A stretch of DNA of 64,000 nt from Clostridium cuniculi (GTDB lineage: Bacteria; Bacillota; Clostridia; Clostridiales; Clostridiaceae). Shown here piece after piece: positions 1 through 7,198 of this stretch; within the stretch, counting starts at the first letter, position 1; the number at the start of each line of letters is the position of its first letter. Both the position numbers and the translations under genes were made by a program. A model generated the notes under the pieces. That model did no database searches and was not told where the DNA came from. It saw nothing but the letters and a program-made list of their open reading frames with translations. The stretch covers positions 124,001 through 188,000 of the forward strand of contig NZ_SMUS01000001.1 of the NCBI RefSeq assembly GCF_004353185.1, given 5' to 3'.

Positions 1-1636
1 TTATTGCTGTTAAAGGAGTTTTTAAATCATGTGATACATTTGATATTAAGTCAGTCTTCATTTTTTGACTCTTAACCTCTTCATCAACAGCCTTTTTAAA
101 TCCATCTTGAATCTTTTCTAAATCATTCTTAAATGGTTCAAATAATCCTAAATCTTCTTCTATCTTTACATCTAAATTACCTTTTGCAATTTTACTTGTT
201 GCTTCCCTAAGCTTACTATATTTTTCACTTATTTTATCAACATATTTTCTTATTACAAAAAATAAAACAATTGAATAAAGTATAACTACAGGAATTCCAA
301 AGATCCAAATAAAAGATATTATTAATAATATCGCTGCATTTATTAATAATACTTTTATAATTAACTTATTATTCTTTTCTCTTAAATCTACTTTTGTTAT
401 TTCATCTAATATTCTTTTTATAATCCTAACACAGAACATTATTACCATTCCAAAAATAGTTCTTTTCTTTATATACTCTATAACTCCAACATTAAATACA
501 TATTTAATAACTAATACAAAGAAAAACACTGCTGCATAGCTTAATGCCCATATTATAAAGTTAAATATCCATATTAATCTCTCTGGAATAATTAAACTAG
601 GTATTACTTCTGTAAATATTACTTGTAAATCTCCATTTAAAGTAGCTTTAATAAGCTGACCTGATAATGCTCCTAATGCTGCAATAGCAAATCCAATAAT
701 AAATATCCAAATTTCAAATGGAATCTTGACTATTCCTTTAAATAATGCTGTAGATTTCGCCTTCTTAATAGGGAATATCAACGCTATTAATGCTATAATT
801 CCTGCTATTATAAATGCAACACCTGCCCCCATAGATTCATACATACTAATATCAGCATTCTCTACTCCCCATTTAATATTATCATAAGCATTTAGAACTT
901 TAGGTACTGCATAAACAAATGTCATATTCTTAATTGGATTAATAGTTATATCATAATACCCCTCTTCGTAATCACTGTACGAAATAGCATAGTCATTTCT
1001 AATATCAATTAAAGCTCCTTCTATATTGGACTCTAAATATTCCTTATCAGCACCAATAACTCCACCAACATTTACATTACCATTATTATCAAAATTAATT
1101 ACGACGTAAAATTGATATTCATCTTTATTTACACCTGATAAATCAATATTATTATTTTCAAACTTTACATTTCCATTTAAAGTTGTATTAGTTTTATTAT
1201 TTGCAGTATTGTAATAGTAATATTTTAAATTACCAAAGTTTGCACTATTATTCCATCCTAAAATTGTTCTATTAAATTCACCTATATTCTCATTTAACTC
1301 TTCTTGTATATAAGTATAATATTCATCTGATTCTTCTATTATATTCTTTTTTATATCTAACAAAAGGTCACTTGCATTTTGATTTTCATTTTCCTTAATA
1401 GAATCATAGTATAATCCATAACTTATATCAGTCACAACATTGGCAAATCTATATTCATTAAAATAATTTACTTTTACCCTTTTAGCAGTTTTATTTATTG
1501 TTGTGTACGAGCTACACATTCCTAATGCAGCAGTAACTATTATAGCTATCATTAACAACATAGCTATAATACCTTTACTCTTATATTCTTCTTTATACCT
1601 TTCTTTAAATTCTTCGCTTTCTTTATTAACTTTCAA
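1..1636 (-). CDS. Membrane sensor histidine kinase (partial, 3' end outside window)
   Basis: The reading frame is open from a TTG start at 1636 (preceded by AAAGGA) to the window edge, so the catalytic domain is missing here. The visible part has one N-terminal membrane segment, an extracellular domain of roughly 220 residues, several further membrane segments, a HAMP-like linker and the start of the dimerisation domain with the H-box SNVSHDLKTPLTAI near base 20-60. This is a sensor kinase of the large multi-membrane-segment type seen in Firmicutes. The OmpR-type regulator at 3567-4280 on the same strand is the probable partner by position, although about 1.9 kb of accessory sequence and a terminator now lie between them. 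The signal sensed cannot be told. The TTG start is inferred; a GTG 12 bases upstream sits too close to the Shine-Dalgarno sequence. Confidence 0.85.
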   Translation of the reverse strand, partial: MKVNKESEEFKERYKEEYKSKGIIAMLLMIAIIVTAALGMCSSYTTINKTAKRVKVNYFNEYRFANVVTDISYGLYYDSIKENENQNASDLLLDIKKNIIEESDEYYTYIQEELNENIGEFNRTILGWNNSANFGNLKYYYYNTANNKTNTTLNGNVKFENNNIDLSGVNKDEYQFYVVINFDNNGNVNVGGVIGADKEYLESNIEGALIDIRNDYAISYSDYEEGYYDITINPIKNMTFVYAVPKVLNAYDNIKWGVENADISMYESMGAGVAFIIAGIIALIALIFPIKKAKSTALFKGIVKIPFEIWIFIIGFAIAALGALSGQLIKATLNGDLQVIFTEVIPSLIIPERLIWIFNFIIWALSYAAVFFFVLVIKYVFNVGVIEYIKKRTIFGMVIMFCVRIIKRILDEITKVDLREKNNKLIIKVLLINAAILLIISFIWIFGIPVVILYSIVLFFVIRKYVDKISEKYSKLREATSKIAKGNLDVKIEEDLGLFEPFKNDLEKIQDGFKKAVDEEVKSQKMKTDLISNVSHDLKTPLTAI

Positions 1637-1691
1637 TTTTATATACACATCCTTTATTATTATTTTATTGTTAATACTCCAAAGACTTATA
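1631..1691. repeat. Direct repeat copy A (kinase 5' end and leader)
   Basis: This 61-bp stretch covers the first codons, ribosome binding site and leader of the sensor kinase. It recurs at 2581-2641 in the same orientation with only three mismatches, so the start region of the kinase gene has been duplicated about 950 bp upstream. Confidence 0.85.
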
Positions 1692-1762
1692 AGTATATAC
1701 TAATTTATCTTTATAAAGATTAACCTATACAAATTCTAAAAATTTTCTAAAGAATTTAAAAT

Positions 1763-1802
1763 AAAAATGCTAGATACCAACTTATTAGTACCTAGCATTT
1801 TT
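1763..1802 (-). terminator. Rho-independent terminator
   Basis: A 15-bp stem (arms at 1763-1777 and 1788-1802) is flanked by T runs. It pairs fully, with one G-U, only when read on the minus strand, so it most likely ends minus-strand transcripts entering from 1861-2403, upstream of the kinase gene. Confidence 0.7.
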
Positions 1803-1860
1803 TAATCTTATCGCCTATTTATTATCTCTAAAAATTAATTATTTTATATTTATATCTATA

Positions 1861-2103
1861 TTAAACCTGCATATTTTCTTTCTCTAATCTATATACTATT
1901 TTCATAGATCTCATTGTTTTTTTTACATCTAAAAATCTAGCTAATCCTTTATTATAAAATAAATCTCTATTAAATTCTTCTGTTACTTCTTTTGATATTG
2001 TCTTTAAATATTCATTAAACATTTTATCTGTCATTTTATCTATATTATTATATATTATTTCTATATTATTATTCAATCTGATTACCTCTTTTAAAATATC
2101 CAA
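1861..2103 (-). CDS. Small hypothetical protein (80 aa)
   Basis: I do not recognise this protein. It is lysine/glutamate-rich and probably mostly helical, with no membrane segment, cysteine pair or signal peptide. The frame opens with a TTG directly after an in-frame stop, and there is no good ribosome binding site in front of it, so it may start at an inner ATG or be the remnant of a longer gene. A convincing terminator follows at 1763-1802 on the same strand. It lies in an accessory stretch with other eroded sequences, which lowers confidence that it is functional. Confidence 0.35.
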   Translation of the reverse strand: MDILKEVIRLNNNIEIIYNNIDKMTDKMFNEYLKTISKEVTEEFNRDLFYNKGLARFLDVKKTMRSMKIVYRLEKENMQV

Positions 2104-2206
2104 TCACTTGGAGTTAAACATACTTTATAAAGAGTATTTTTCATGCACTTACCTTTTTCAACATACTTCTAAAAAACTTGAACTCTTAATTAAGTTGTTC
2201 TAAACT

Positions 2207-2236
2207 AAAAAAGACCTTAGTTTAAACTAAAGTCTT
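2207..2236 (-). terminator. Rho-independent terminator of the zinc-ribbon gene
   Basis: A 13-bp stem (2211-2223 with 2224-2236) carries six T on the minus-strand 3' side, 15 bases after the stop codon of the zinc-ribbon gene. Confidence 0.75.
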
Positions 2237-2250
2237 ACAACAATCTAAAA

Positions 2251-2403
2251 TTATCTTCTATTTTGTTCTTTTTTAGCTCTTCTACAAGATATACATCTTG
2301 TTGGCTCATTTTTAAAGCCTTTTTCTTTATAGAATTCTTGTTCTCCTACTGAAAATATGAATTCACTTCCACAATCTTTACACTTTATTGTCTTATCTGT
2401 CAT
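2251..2403 (-). CDS. Zinc-ribbon domain protein (50 aa)
   Basis: This short gene has an ATG at 2403 with a perfect AGGAGGA ribosome binding site eight bases upstream and its own terminator at 2207-2236. The protein carries two CxxC pairs, C8/C11 (CKDC) and C37/C40 (CISC), separated by a segment reading FxVGEQEFYxEKGF. That pattern is typical of the small probable zinc-ribbon family common in Firmicutes (zf-trcl type). The four cysteines should bind one zinc ion; the cellular role is unknown. The C-terminus is basic (RRAKKEQNRR), compatible with nucleic-acid binding, but that is inference. It appears to be a complete, intact single-gene unit. Confidence 0.85.
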   Translation of the reverse strand: MTDKTIKCKDCGSEFIFSVGEQEFYKEKGFKNEPTRCISCRRAKKEQNRR

Positions 2404-2572
2404 AAATATATTCCTCCTAAAATTAAAGATTCTAATTTGATAATAATCTCTAATTTATTTATTGAGAAACTATTTACCTAATATGAAACTTTTTAGCATT
2501 TGCGCTATTTGTATATAATAACATAACATTCAATTTATTGCAAGCTTTAAATTTAAAAGTAATTTAAAGTGT

Positions 2573-2641
2573 TTATTGCTTTTCAATTTTATATACACAT
2601 CCTTTATTATTATTTTATTTTTAATACTACAAAGCCTTATA
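2573..2641. repeat. Direct repeat copy B, chimera of kinase leader and regulator 3' end
   Basis: Bases 2581-2641 match 1631-1691 (leader and start of the sensor kinase) with three mismatches. Bases 2573-2594 are identical over 22 bases to 3567-3588, the end of the OmpR regulator gene. The two matches overlap in a 14-base segment common to both, so the copy looks like a recombination product at that microhomology. Read on the minus strand it opens with the kinase's ribosome binding site and TTG, then stops after 18 codons. Confidence 0.75.
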
Positions 2642-2734
2642 AAATGTACACTTTTAATGATTAAAAAAATTTTTATTAAATATATGATTTATATATTTAT
2701 TGAAATTTTACAATTATTATGGTATGTTATACTA

Positions 2735-2765
2735 TATTAAAAGTGATATAATATCACTTTTAATA
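2735..2765. repeat. Perfect 15-bp inverted repeat
   Basis: Arms 2735-2749 and 2751-2765 are exact reverse complements around a single central A. It could be an operator or a short cruciform. No T run follows that would make it a normal terminator. Confidence 0.5.
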
Positions 2766-2793
2766 ATTATCTTTATGTCGTTTTATTTGAAAC

Positions 2794-2835
2794 AAAAAAG
2801 AAGTCACTCCACCCATAATTTGTGACTTCCTTTTT
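2794..2835. terminator. Terminator-like hairpin without an obvious gene
   Basis: A stem around AAGTCAC/GTGACTT with A and T runs on both sides could terminate in either direction. No gene ends directly in front of it on either strand, so it may be left over from a lost gene. Confidence 0.5.
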
Positions 2836-2946
2836 ATATTTATCATATTAATATACTAGAAATTCATATCCAACAATTACATTTGAAAATAGTATTTATA
2901 TCACTTTATAATAATATTGCTTATTTTATTTTTAAGGGGGATATAT

Positions 2947-3099
2947 ATGACTACAAACCAAATTAATAAAGATGAATTAATCTTAAAGTTGGACTTTTCT
3001 TCTTCGGAAACTGTAGACAAGTTTATTGATTTCTTAAAAGCTACTAATATCGATGTTAAAGGGATTGGAAGGGATGAATTTTTAATTAAAGTCCAATAA
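2947..3099 (+). CDS. Small hypothetical protein (50 aa)
   Basis: I do not recognise this protein. The ATG at 2947 follows a strong AAGGGGG ribosome binding site; an upstream in-frame start at 2917 lacks one, so the shorter form is chosen. The sequence is soluble, mixed charge and reads like a small alpha/beta fold, with segments ELILKLDFSSSETVDKFIDF and DEFLIKVQ. It is the only plus-strand gene in this stretch. Its stop codon is three bases from the 3' end of a group II intron remnant on the opposite strand, so the intron may have landed in or beside its terminator. Confidence 0.6.
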   Translation: MTTNQINKDELILKLDFSSSETVDKFIDFLKATNIDVKGIGRDEFLIKVQ

Positions 3100-3101
3100 C
3101 T

Positions 3102-3180
3102 ATCGAGTAGGAGGAAAATAATTATTTTATTTTCCGTCCTCTCACCTCACCGTGAGTACCGATCTAGTACACTGCGGTTC
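3102..3180 (-). ncRNA. Group II intron 3' end (domains V-VI), remnant
   Basis: Read on the minus strand, this stretch has the domain V/VI signature of bacterial group II introns: GAACCGCAGTGTAC, a loop, GGTACTCACGGTG, then GGTGAGAGGACGG, an A/T hairpin, and the 3' terminus CTCCTACTCGAT. The intron would end at 3102 next to the exon sequence AGTTATTGG. Domains I-IV are not present at normal length: the next protein gene begins at 3567, while an intact intron with its maturase would be about 2 kb or more. It is therefore a truncated 3' remnant and is not expected to splice. Confidence 0.75.
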
Positions 3181-3187
3181 TTTAAGT

Positions 3188-3307
3188 CTAGTGAATTTTC
3201 ATATATTGATTCATTAGACTTTTCAATCCTAAATCGTTAAAAAATTAATTCGTAAATGTAGTGTTCAATATAGGACTATTAGAAATTCGCCAGTATCCTT
3301 TACGTGT
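3188..3307 (-). pseudogene. C-terminal fragment of group II intron maturase (LtrA-like)
   Basis: The minus-strand frame from 3307 reads TRKGYWRISNSPILNTTFTN, then an in-frame TAA at 3247-3245, then FFNDLGLKSLMNQYMKIH and a stop at 3188. The TRKGYWR.SNSPIL motif is characteristic of the C-terminus of LtrA-type reverse transcriptase/maturases. It lies directly upstream of the intron domain V-VI sequence, exactly where a maturase should end. The rest of the gene is missing: similarity stops abruptly at about 3308, where unrelated sequence begins. Confidence 0.75.
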
Positions 3308-3442
3308 ATTGATTAATACTTGAATCATCAATAGTTGTTTCTGCAAAAGCTGGTATTGTATTAACTACAATAAGGCATACTAATAAATACATAGGGCTAC
3401 TGGAAATACAAAAGTATTAAATAACGTTGTCATTTCATTCAT
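3300..3442 (-). pseudogene. Frameshifted small membrane/secreted ORF remnant
   Basis: An ATG at 3442 with a good AGAAAGG ribosome binding site opens a 20-residue frame (MNEMTTLFNTFVFPVALCIY) that stops at 3380. In another frame the sequence continues from 3392 as LLVCLIVVNTIPAFAETT and so on to 3300. Joined by one frameshift it would give one hydrophobic protein with an AFA-type cleavage motif. The N-terminus resembles short YvrJ-like clostridial membrane peptides, but that is a guess. The far end runs into the group II intron remnant. Confidence 0.4.
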
Positions 3443-3470
3443 ACTATACCTTTCTTTTATTTTTTATATT

Positions 3471-3496
3471 AAAAAAGAGCCTAGTTTCCTAAGCTC
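3471..3496 (-). terminator. Rho-independent terminator of the OmpR regulator gene
   Basis: On the minus strand an 8-bp stem GAGCTTAG/CTAGGCTC with a GAAA tetraloop is followed by six T, about 70 bases past the regulator stop codon. Confidence 0.75.
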
Positions 3497-3566
3497 CTAT
3501 AATCTTTTTTGATGAATTTTTGACGTTTACTTTTAAACCTTAGTATTTTAAGTTAATTCAAGGGCT

Positions 3567-4280
3567 TTATTGCTTTTCAATTTTATATCCAACTCCCCAC
3601 ACAACCTTTAAATATTTCGGATTTTTAGGATTAATCTCAATCTTTTCCCTTATCTTTCTTATATGAACCATTATAGTATCAGTATTTATCGCTTGTTCAT
3701 TCCACACTCTTTCATAAATTTCATCAGCAGCAAATACTCTTCCTGGATTTTTTATAAGCAATGCTAATATTTTAAACTCAATAGGAGTTAACTTAACTGG
3801 TTTTTCATCAACAGCAACTTCCTTAGTATCAAAATTTAATTCTAATCCACCAACACTATAAATATTTTCTTTAACCTCTGGTTCTTTTACCATATTTAAA
3901 AATTTTGAATATCTTCTAAGCTGAGAATTAACTCTTGCTAATAATTCTAATGGTCTAAATGGCTTAGTCACATAATCATCTGCCCCTATATTAAGGCCCA
4001 TTATCTTATCAACTTCTTCAGATTTTGCAGATAACATTATTACCGGAAAATCATGCTTTTCTCTAAGTTTCATAACAAAAGTTATACCATCCATTTTAGG
4101 CATCATTACATCAACTATTGCTAAATGAATAATTTCTTTTTTTAACACTTCTAATCCTTCTATTCCATTATTAGCTATAAAAACATTATATCCCTGGTTA
4201 CTTAAATATGCTTCTATAGCAATTGCTATATCATTTTCATCTTCAACAACTAAAACATTATATGAGCTCATCTTATTCAT
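3567..4280 (-). CDS. OmpR/PhoB-family response regulator
   Basis: This 237-residue protein is a two-component transcription factor. The receiver domain (residues 6-120) has the acidic pair (EDE), the phospho-acceptor in VDVMMPKMDG, a conserved serine in MLSAKSEE and the lysine in YVTKPF. The C-terminal winged helix (about 140-237) has PVKLTPIEFKILALL, the DEIYERVW helix and the terminal WGVGYKIE wing. It resembles VanR-type regulators. The ATG is preceded by GAGGT. The likely partner is the sensor kinase at 1-1636, now separated by accessory DNA and this gene's own terminator. Its last 22 bases are duplicated at 2573-2594. The regulon is unknown. Confidence 0.9.
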   Translation of the reverse strand: MNKMSSYNVLVVEDENDIAIAIEAYLSNQGYNVFIANNGIEGLEVLKKEIIHLAIVDVMMPKMDGITFVMKLREKHDFPVIMLSAKSEEVDKIMGLNIGADDYVTKPFRPLELLARVNSQLRRYSKFLNMVKEPEVKENIYSVGGLELNFDTKEVAVDEKPVKLTPIEFKILALLIKNPGRVFAADEIYERVWNEQAINTDTIMVHIRKIREKIEINPKNPKYLKVVWGVGYKIEKQ

Positions 4281-4445
4281 TTCTATTTACCTCTTTTTTT
4301 ATTTTACAAACATGTTCAATTACCATATTATTAACGATAATTTCAAAAAATAAATAATAACTATATATAATTCTAAAGATTTTCTAAAAAAGTTCTCCAG
4401 TAAAAATTAATTAAATTTTTAAACTTAGAGAAAAAAAGCACATAA

Positions 4446-4955
4446 CTAGCCTATATATTTAAAAATGCCTTCCCCTAAAATATATCCAGCTGAAATAAAT
4501 ACACTATTCCATATCAGTATTCCTAAAGCTGAATATACTGTATACTTAAAAAAATTCATTTTAAGTACTCCTGCTGGTATTGCAATTATAGTTCTTGCAA
4601 CAGGAATAAGCCTACTTACAAATACACCAATATGACCTTTACTTCTTAAATATTCTAACTTTTCATCTATGTACTTTTTTTGCTTCGGAAACTTATTAAT
4701 ATATTTATCTAATAAAAAGTTTCCACCATAAAACCCTAAAAAATATAAAGCCCAACTTCCAATTACACCAGCTATAACTGATAATATTAAAACAAAAAGA
4801 AAATTCATCTCTCCTCTTGATATCCATAAACCTGCCAATGGCATTATTATTCCTGCCGGAAGTCCTGGTAAGTTTAAATACTCCAGAAATACAATTATAA
4901 ATATAAATATTACGCCGTACTGCGACAAATAATTTAAAATACTATTAGCATCCAT
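4446..4955 (-). CDS. DedA family membrane protein
   Basis: At 169 residues this is a short DedA (SNARE-associated/VTT domain) integral membrane protein. Visible family features are the early acidic residue in FLEYLNLPGLPAG, the PLAGLWIS re-entrant stretch, the GSWALYFLGFYGG segment and the signature FVSRLIPVARTIIAIPAG. Family members act in phospholipid or undecaprenyl-phosphate translocation and membrane homeostasis; which substrate this one handles cannot be told. The ATG follows GGAGGAG. It is transcribed alone between the two regulatory gene pairs. Confidence 0.85.
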   Translation of the reverse strand: MDANSILNYLSQYGVIFIFIIVFLEYLNLPGLPAGIIMPLAGLWISRGEMNFLFVLILSVIAGVIGSWALYFLGFYGGNFLLDKYINKFPKQKKYIDEKLEYLRSKGHIGVFVSRLIPVARTIIAIPAGVLKMNFFKYTVYSALGILIWNSVFISAGYILGEGIFKYIG

Positions 4956-5068
4956 GTTTTTTCTCCTCCAAATTTATCCTTTTATTCCTTATTATAATTC
5001 TATAATATATCTAATAAATAAAGAAGATATTATGCTAAATCTAAAGAAATTCTTAAGATTTAGTATAA

Positions 5069-5105
5069 GAAAAGACTATTACAACCTAAGTTACAATAGT
5101 CTTAC
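5069..5105 (-). terminator. Rho-independent terminator of the kinase/regulator pair
   Basis: A 13-bp stem (5072-5084 with 5091-5103), with two G-U pairs on the minus strand, is followed by a T-rich tail just past the kinase stop at 5143. Confidence 0.7.
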
Positions 5106-5142
5106 TAACAAATTAATTATTAAATTATCTTTTACTTTTAAC

Positions 5143-6357
5143 TTATCCCATACTTAAAGGTAACTCAATAATAAATGATGTTTCATTATTAATTATACTT
5201 TCAGCATGTATTTTACCTTTGTGATCATCAACTATAGCTTTGGCTATAGAAAGCCCAAGTCCATATCCACCAGTTCCTCTATCCCTTGAATCATCAACTC
5301 TATAAAATCTTTCAAATATTTTTTCCAAGTGTTCTTTTTTTATACCTTCTCCAGTGTTTTTAATTATTAATTTAGCTTTATTTCTTTCAGAAACAAGTGA
5401 TACACCTATCTTTCCATTCTTATTTGTATATTTAATAGCATTATCCATTAATATACTTATAAGCTTTTTTATTTGATCTTGTTCACCCTTTATAAAAATA
5501 TTATCAGCTACATCTTCCTCTAATATTAGTCCTTTTTCAAATATCACTACTTCGAATACTAATAAAGAATCACTCACTATCTTACTAAAATTAATATTAA
5601 CTCTTTCTTCCTTCTTCCTATTTGCATCTAAATTTGCTAATGATAGCATCTCATTAATTAATGTTGACATTCTACTGGCTTGGGAGTCTATATAATTAAT
5701 CCATTTTTTCTGACTCTGTATAGTTTCTAACTCATTTTCCCTTAATAATGAAACATTAGTCTTAATAATAGTTAGTGGAGTCCTAAGCTCATGGGAAGCA
5801 TCTGCTATAAATTGTTTTTGCTTTTTAAAGGTTTCTTCTAATGGGTTTATAGCCTTATTAGTAAAATATATACTTATAAAAAATAATAAAACTAAACTCA
5901 ATAATCCAACCCCAATAAATATTTTTAATAAACTCAATAACATCTCTTGTTGAAATGATTTACTCATTAATACTATTCTTTTACCATTTCCTATATCTTG
6001 CTTTAAATATGCAAAACTTTCACCATTAATTTTTATTGTATCCATATCTTTGCTACTATTGATAACTTTTGTAACAATATTATTTATATCTAAGTCATCA
6101 GTATTTAACCTTGAGGAAATAGCAACTATTTCATTGACATTATCTAAATCTATTTTTATTGTCATATCCATTCTGTCATCCTTAGGAATTGGCTTTTGTT
6201 GTGGAGCAACCATCATATTACTCCATAATTGCATACGCATATCCTTTTCCATGCTATAAGCTGTACTTAAATATATGGTTCCAAATATACCTATAAATAC
6301 TGCTGTTAAAAGTCCCATATTAATTAATACAAATTTTGTTTTTAGTTTTTTAAACAT
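5143..6357 (-). CDS. Sensor histidine kinase
   Basis: This 404-residue kinase has membrane segments at about residues 12-32 and 138-165 enclosing an extracellular domain of about 100 residues. The H-box is ASHELRTPLTII near residue 190, followed by an N-box (DNAIKYTNKNGKIG), the G1 stretch GEGIKKEHLEKIFERFYR and G2 GGYGLGLSIAK. It should autophosphorylate on the histidine and pass phosphate to the regulator immediately upstream (6360-7049; two bases separate them). The pair is divergent from the polyphosphate polymerase/DUF4956/CotH operon, so that operon is the likely target. The signal is unknown; the external domain contains a PQQKPIPKDDRMD segment. Confidence 0.9.
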   Translation of the reverse strand: MFKKLKTKFVLINMGLLTAVFIGIFGTIYLSTAYSMEKDMRMQLWSNMMVAPQQKPIPKDDRMDMTIKIDLDNVNEIVAISSRLNTDDLDINNIVTKVINSSKDMDTIKINGESFAYLKQDIGNGKRIVLMSKSFQQEMLLSLLKIFIGVGLLSLVLLFFISIYFTNKAINPLEETFKKQKQFIADASHELRTPLTIIKTNVSLLRENELETIQSQKKWINYIDSQASRMSTLINEMLSLANLDANRKKEERVNINFSKIVSDSLLVFEVVIFEKGLILEEDVADNIFIKGEQDQIKKLISILMDNAIKYTNKNGKIGVSLVSERNKAKLIIKNTGEGIKKEHLEKIFERFYRVDDSRDRGTGGYGLGLSIAKAIVDDHKGKIHAESIINNETSFIIELPLSMG

Positions 6358-6359
6358 CT

Positions 6360-7049
6360 CTAACTTTCCTCCAATTTATAACCAACACCTCTCACTGTAG
6401 TTATATTGGTAGTAGATGCAACATACCCAAGTTTTTTTCTTAAAAAAGAAATATATACCTCTATATTATTATACTCTGCATCTGAATCATATCCCCATAT
6501 TTTACTTATTAACTCATCTTTGGTTACTATTGTTTTTGGTCTTTGCATAAAACATCTTATAATCTCAAACTCCTTTAAAGAAAGTTTAATGCTATTATAA
6601 GGTCCTTCTAATTCATAAGTAGAAATATTTAATTTAATATCTCCAAATTCTAAAACATTATCATTTATAATTTCTCCTTGTCGTCTAGTCAAGGCTCTTA
6701 ATCTTGCTAATAATTCTTCTGTTGCAAATGGCTTTGCTAAATAATCATCAGCCCCACTATCTAGCCCCTTAACTTTATCTTCAATTTCTCCCTTAGCTGT
6801 TAATAGAATAACTGGAGTTTTTATATTCTCTTTTCTTAACCTTCTAAGAACTTCTAATCCATTAAGCTTAGGTAGCATAATATCTAACACTATTACATCA
6901 TATATATCTGTTAATCCATAATCTAATCCATCTTCACCATTATATACAGCATCAACTACATATTTATTTTTACTTAATATTTGATTAAGCGCTTCTGAAA
7001 GCTGTATCTCATCTTCTACAAGTAATAATCTCATTAATCTCATCCTCAC
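6360..7049 (-). CDS. OmpR/PhoB-family response regulator
   Basis: The receiver domain has the acidic triad (VEDE), the acceptor in VLDIMLPKLNG, LTAKGE and the lysine in YLAKPFA. The winged-helix domain has IKLSLKEFEIIRCF, SKIWGYDSDAEYNNIEVYISFLRKKL and a terminal TVRGVGYKLEE. It is the cognate regulator of the kinase two bases downstream. The start may be the third codon methionine rather than the first. A tandem 11-bp direct repeat at 7109-7130 in the upstream region is the kind of site this family binds, suggesting self-regulation and control of the divergent operon. Confidence 0.9.
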   Translation of the reverse strand: MRMRLMRLLLVEDEIQLSEALNQILSKNKYVVDAVYNGEDGLDYGLTDIYDVIVLDIMLPKLNGLEVLRRLRKENIKTPVILLTAKGEIEDKVKGLDSGADDYLAKPFATEELLARLRALTRRQGEIINDNVLEFGDIKLNISTYELEGPYNSIKLSLKEFEIIRCFMQRPKTIVTKDELISKIWGYDSDAEYNNIEVYISFLRKKLGYVASTTNITTVRGVGYKLEES

Positions 7050-7108
7050 TTACTATATATCTAATTCTTTACCAAAATTTTAACATAGAACTTAAATATT
7101 TAGGGTAT

Positions 7109-7130
7109 TTTTAAGATTATTTTAAGGTTA
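7109..7130. promoter_or_regulatory. Tandem 11-bp direct repeat, likely response-regulator box
   Basis: TTTTAAGATTA and TTTTAAGGTTA follow one another with no gap (one mismatch). An 11-bp head-to-tail period is the usual spacing for OmpR/PhoB dimers. It lies between the regulator gene and the divergent polyphosphate polymerase operon. Confidence 0.6.
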
Positions 7131-7198
7131 CAGTACTACTATTAATTTGTAAGTTAACTTAAATTTAACATTAGCTAAAATTGGAGGTGAGTATTTTT

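Larger units (their letters stand above)
2404..2946. other. Intergenic accessory region
   Basis: This 540-base stretch has no intact gene. It holds a second copy of the kinase 5' end (2581-2641) joined to a copy of the last 22 bases of the downstream-type response regulator gene (2573-2594), a perfect 31-base palindrome (2735-2765) and a terminator-like hairpin (2794-2835). The remainder is AT-rich with nothing recognisable. Confidence 0.6.

Noticed and set aside
3102..3180. Insertion sequence end or CRISPR-related RNA
   Set aside because: The sequence order and 3' terminus fit group II intron domains V-VI, and the maturase tail is adjacent; no transposase gene or terminal repeats are present.
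4954..5157. Small plus-strand frame between DedA and kinase genes
   Set aside because: No ribosome binding site, and it covers the terminator of the kinase gene; low-complexity AT-rich product.
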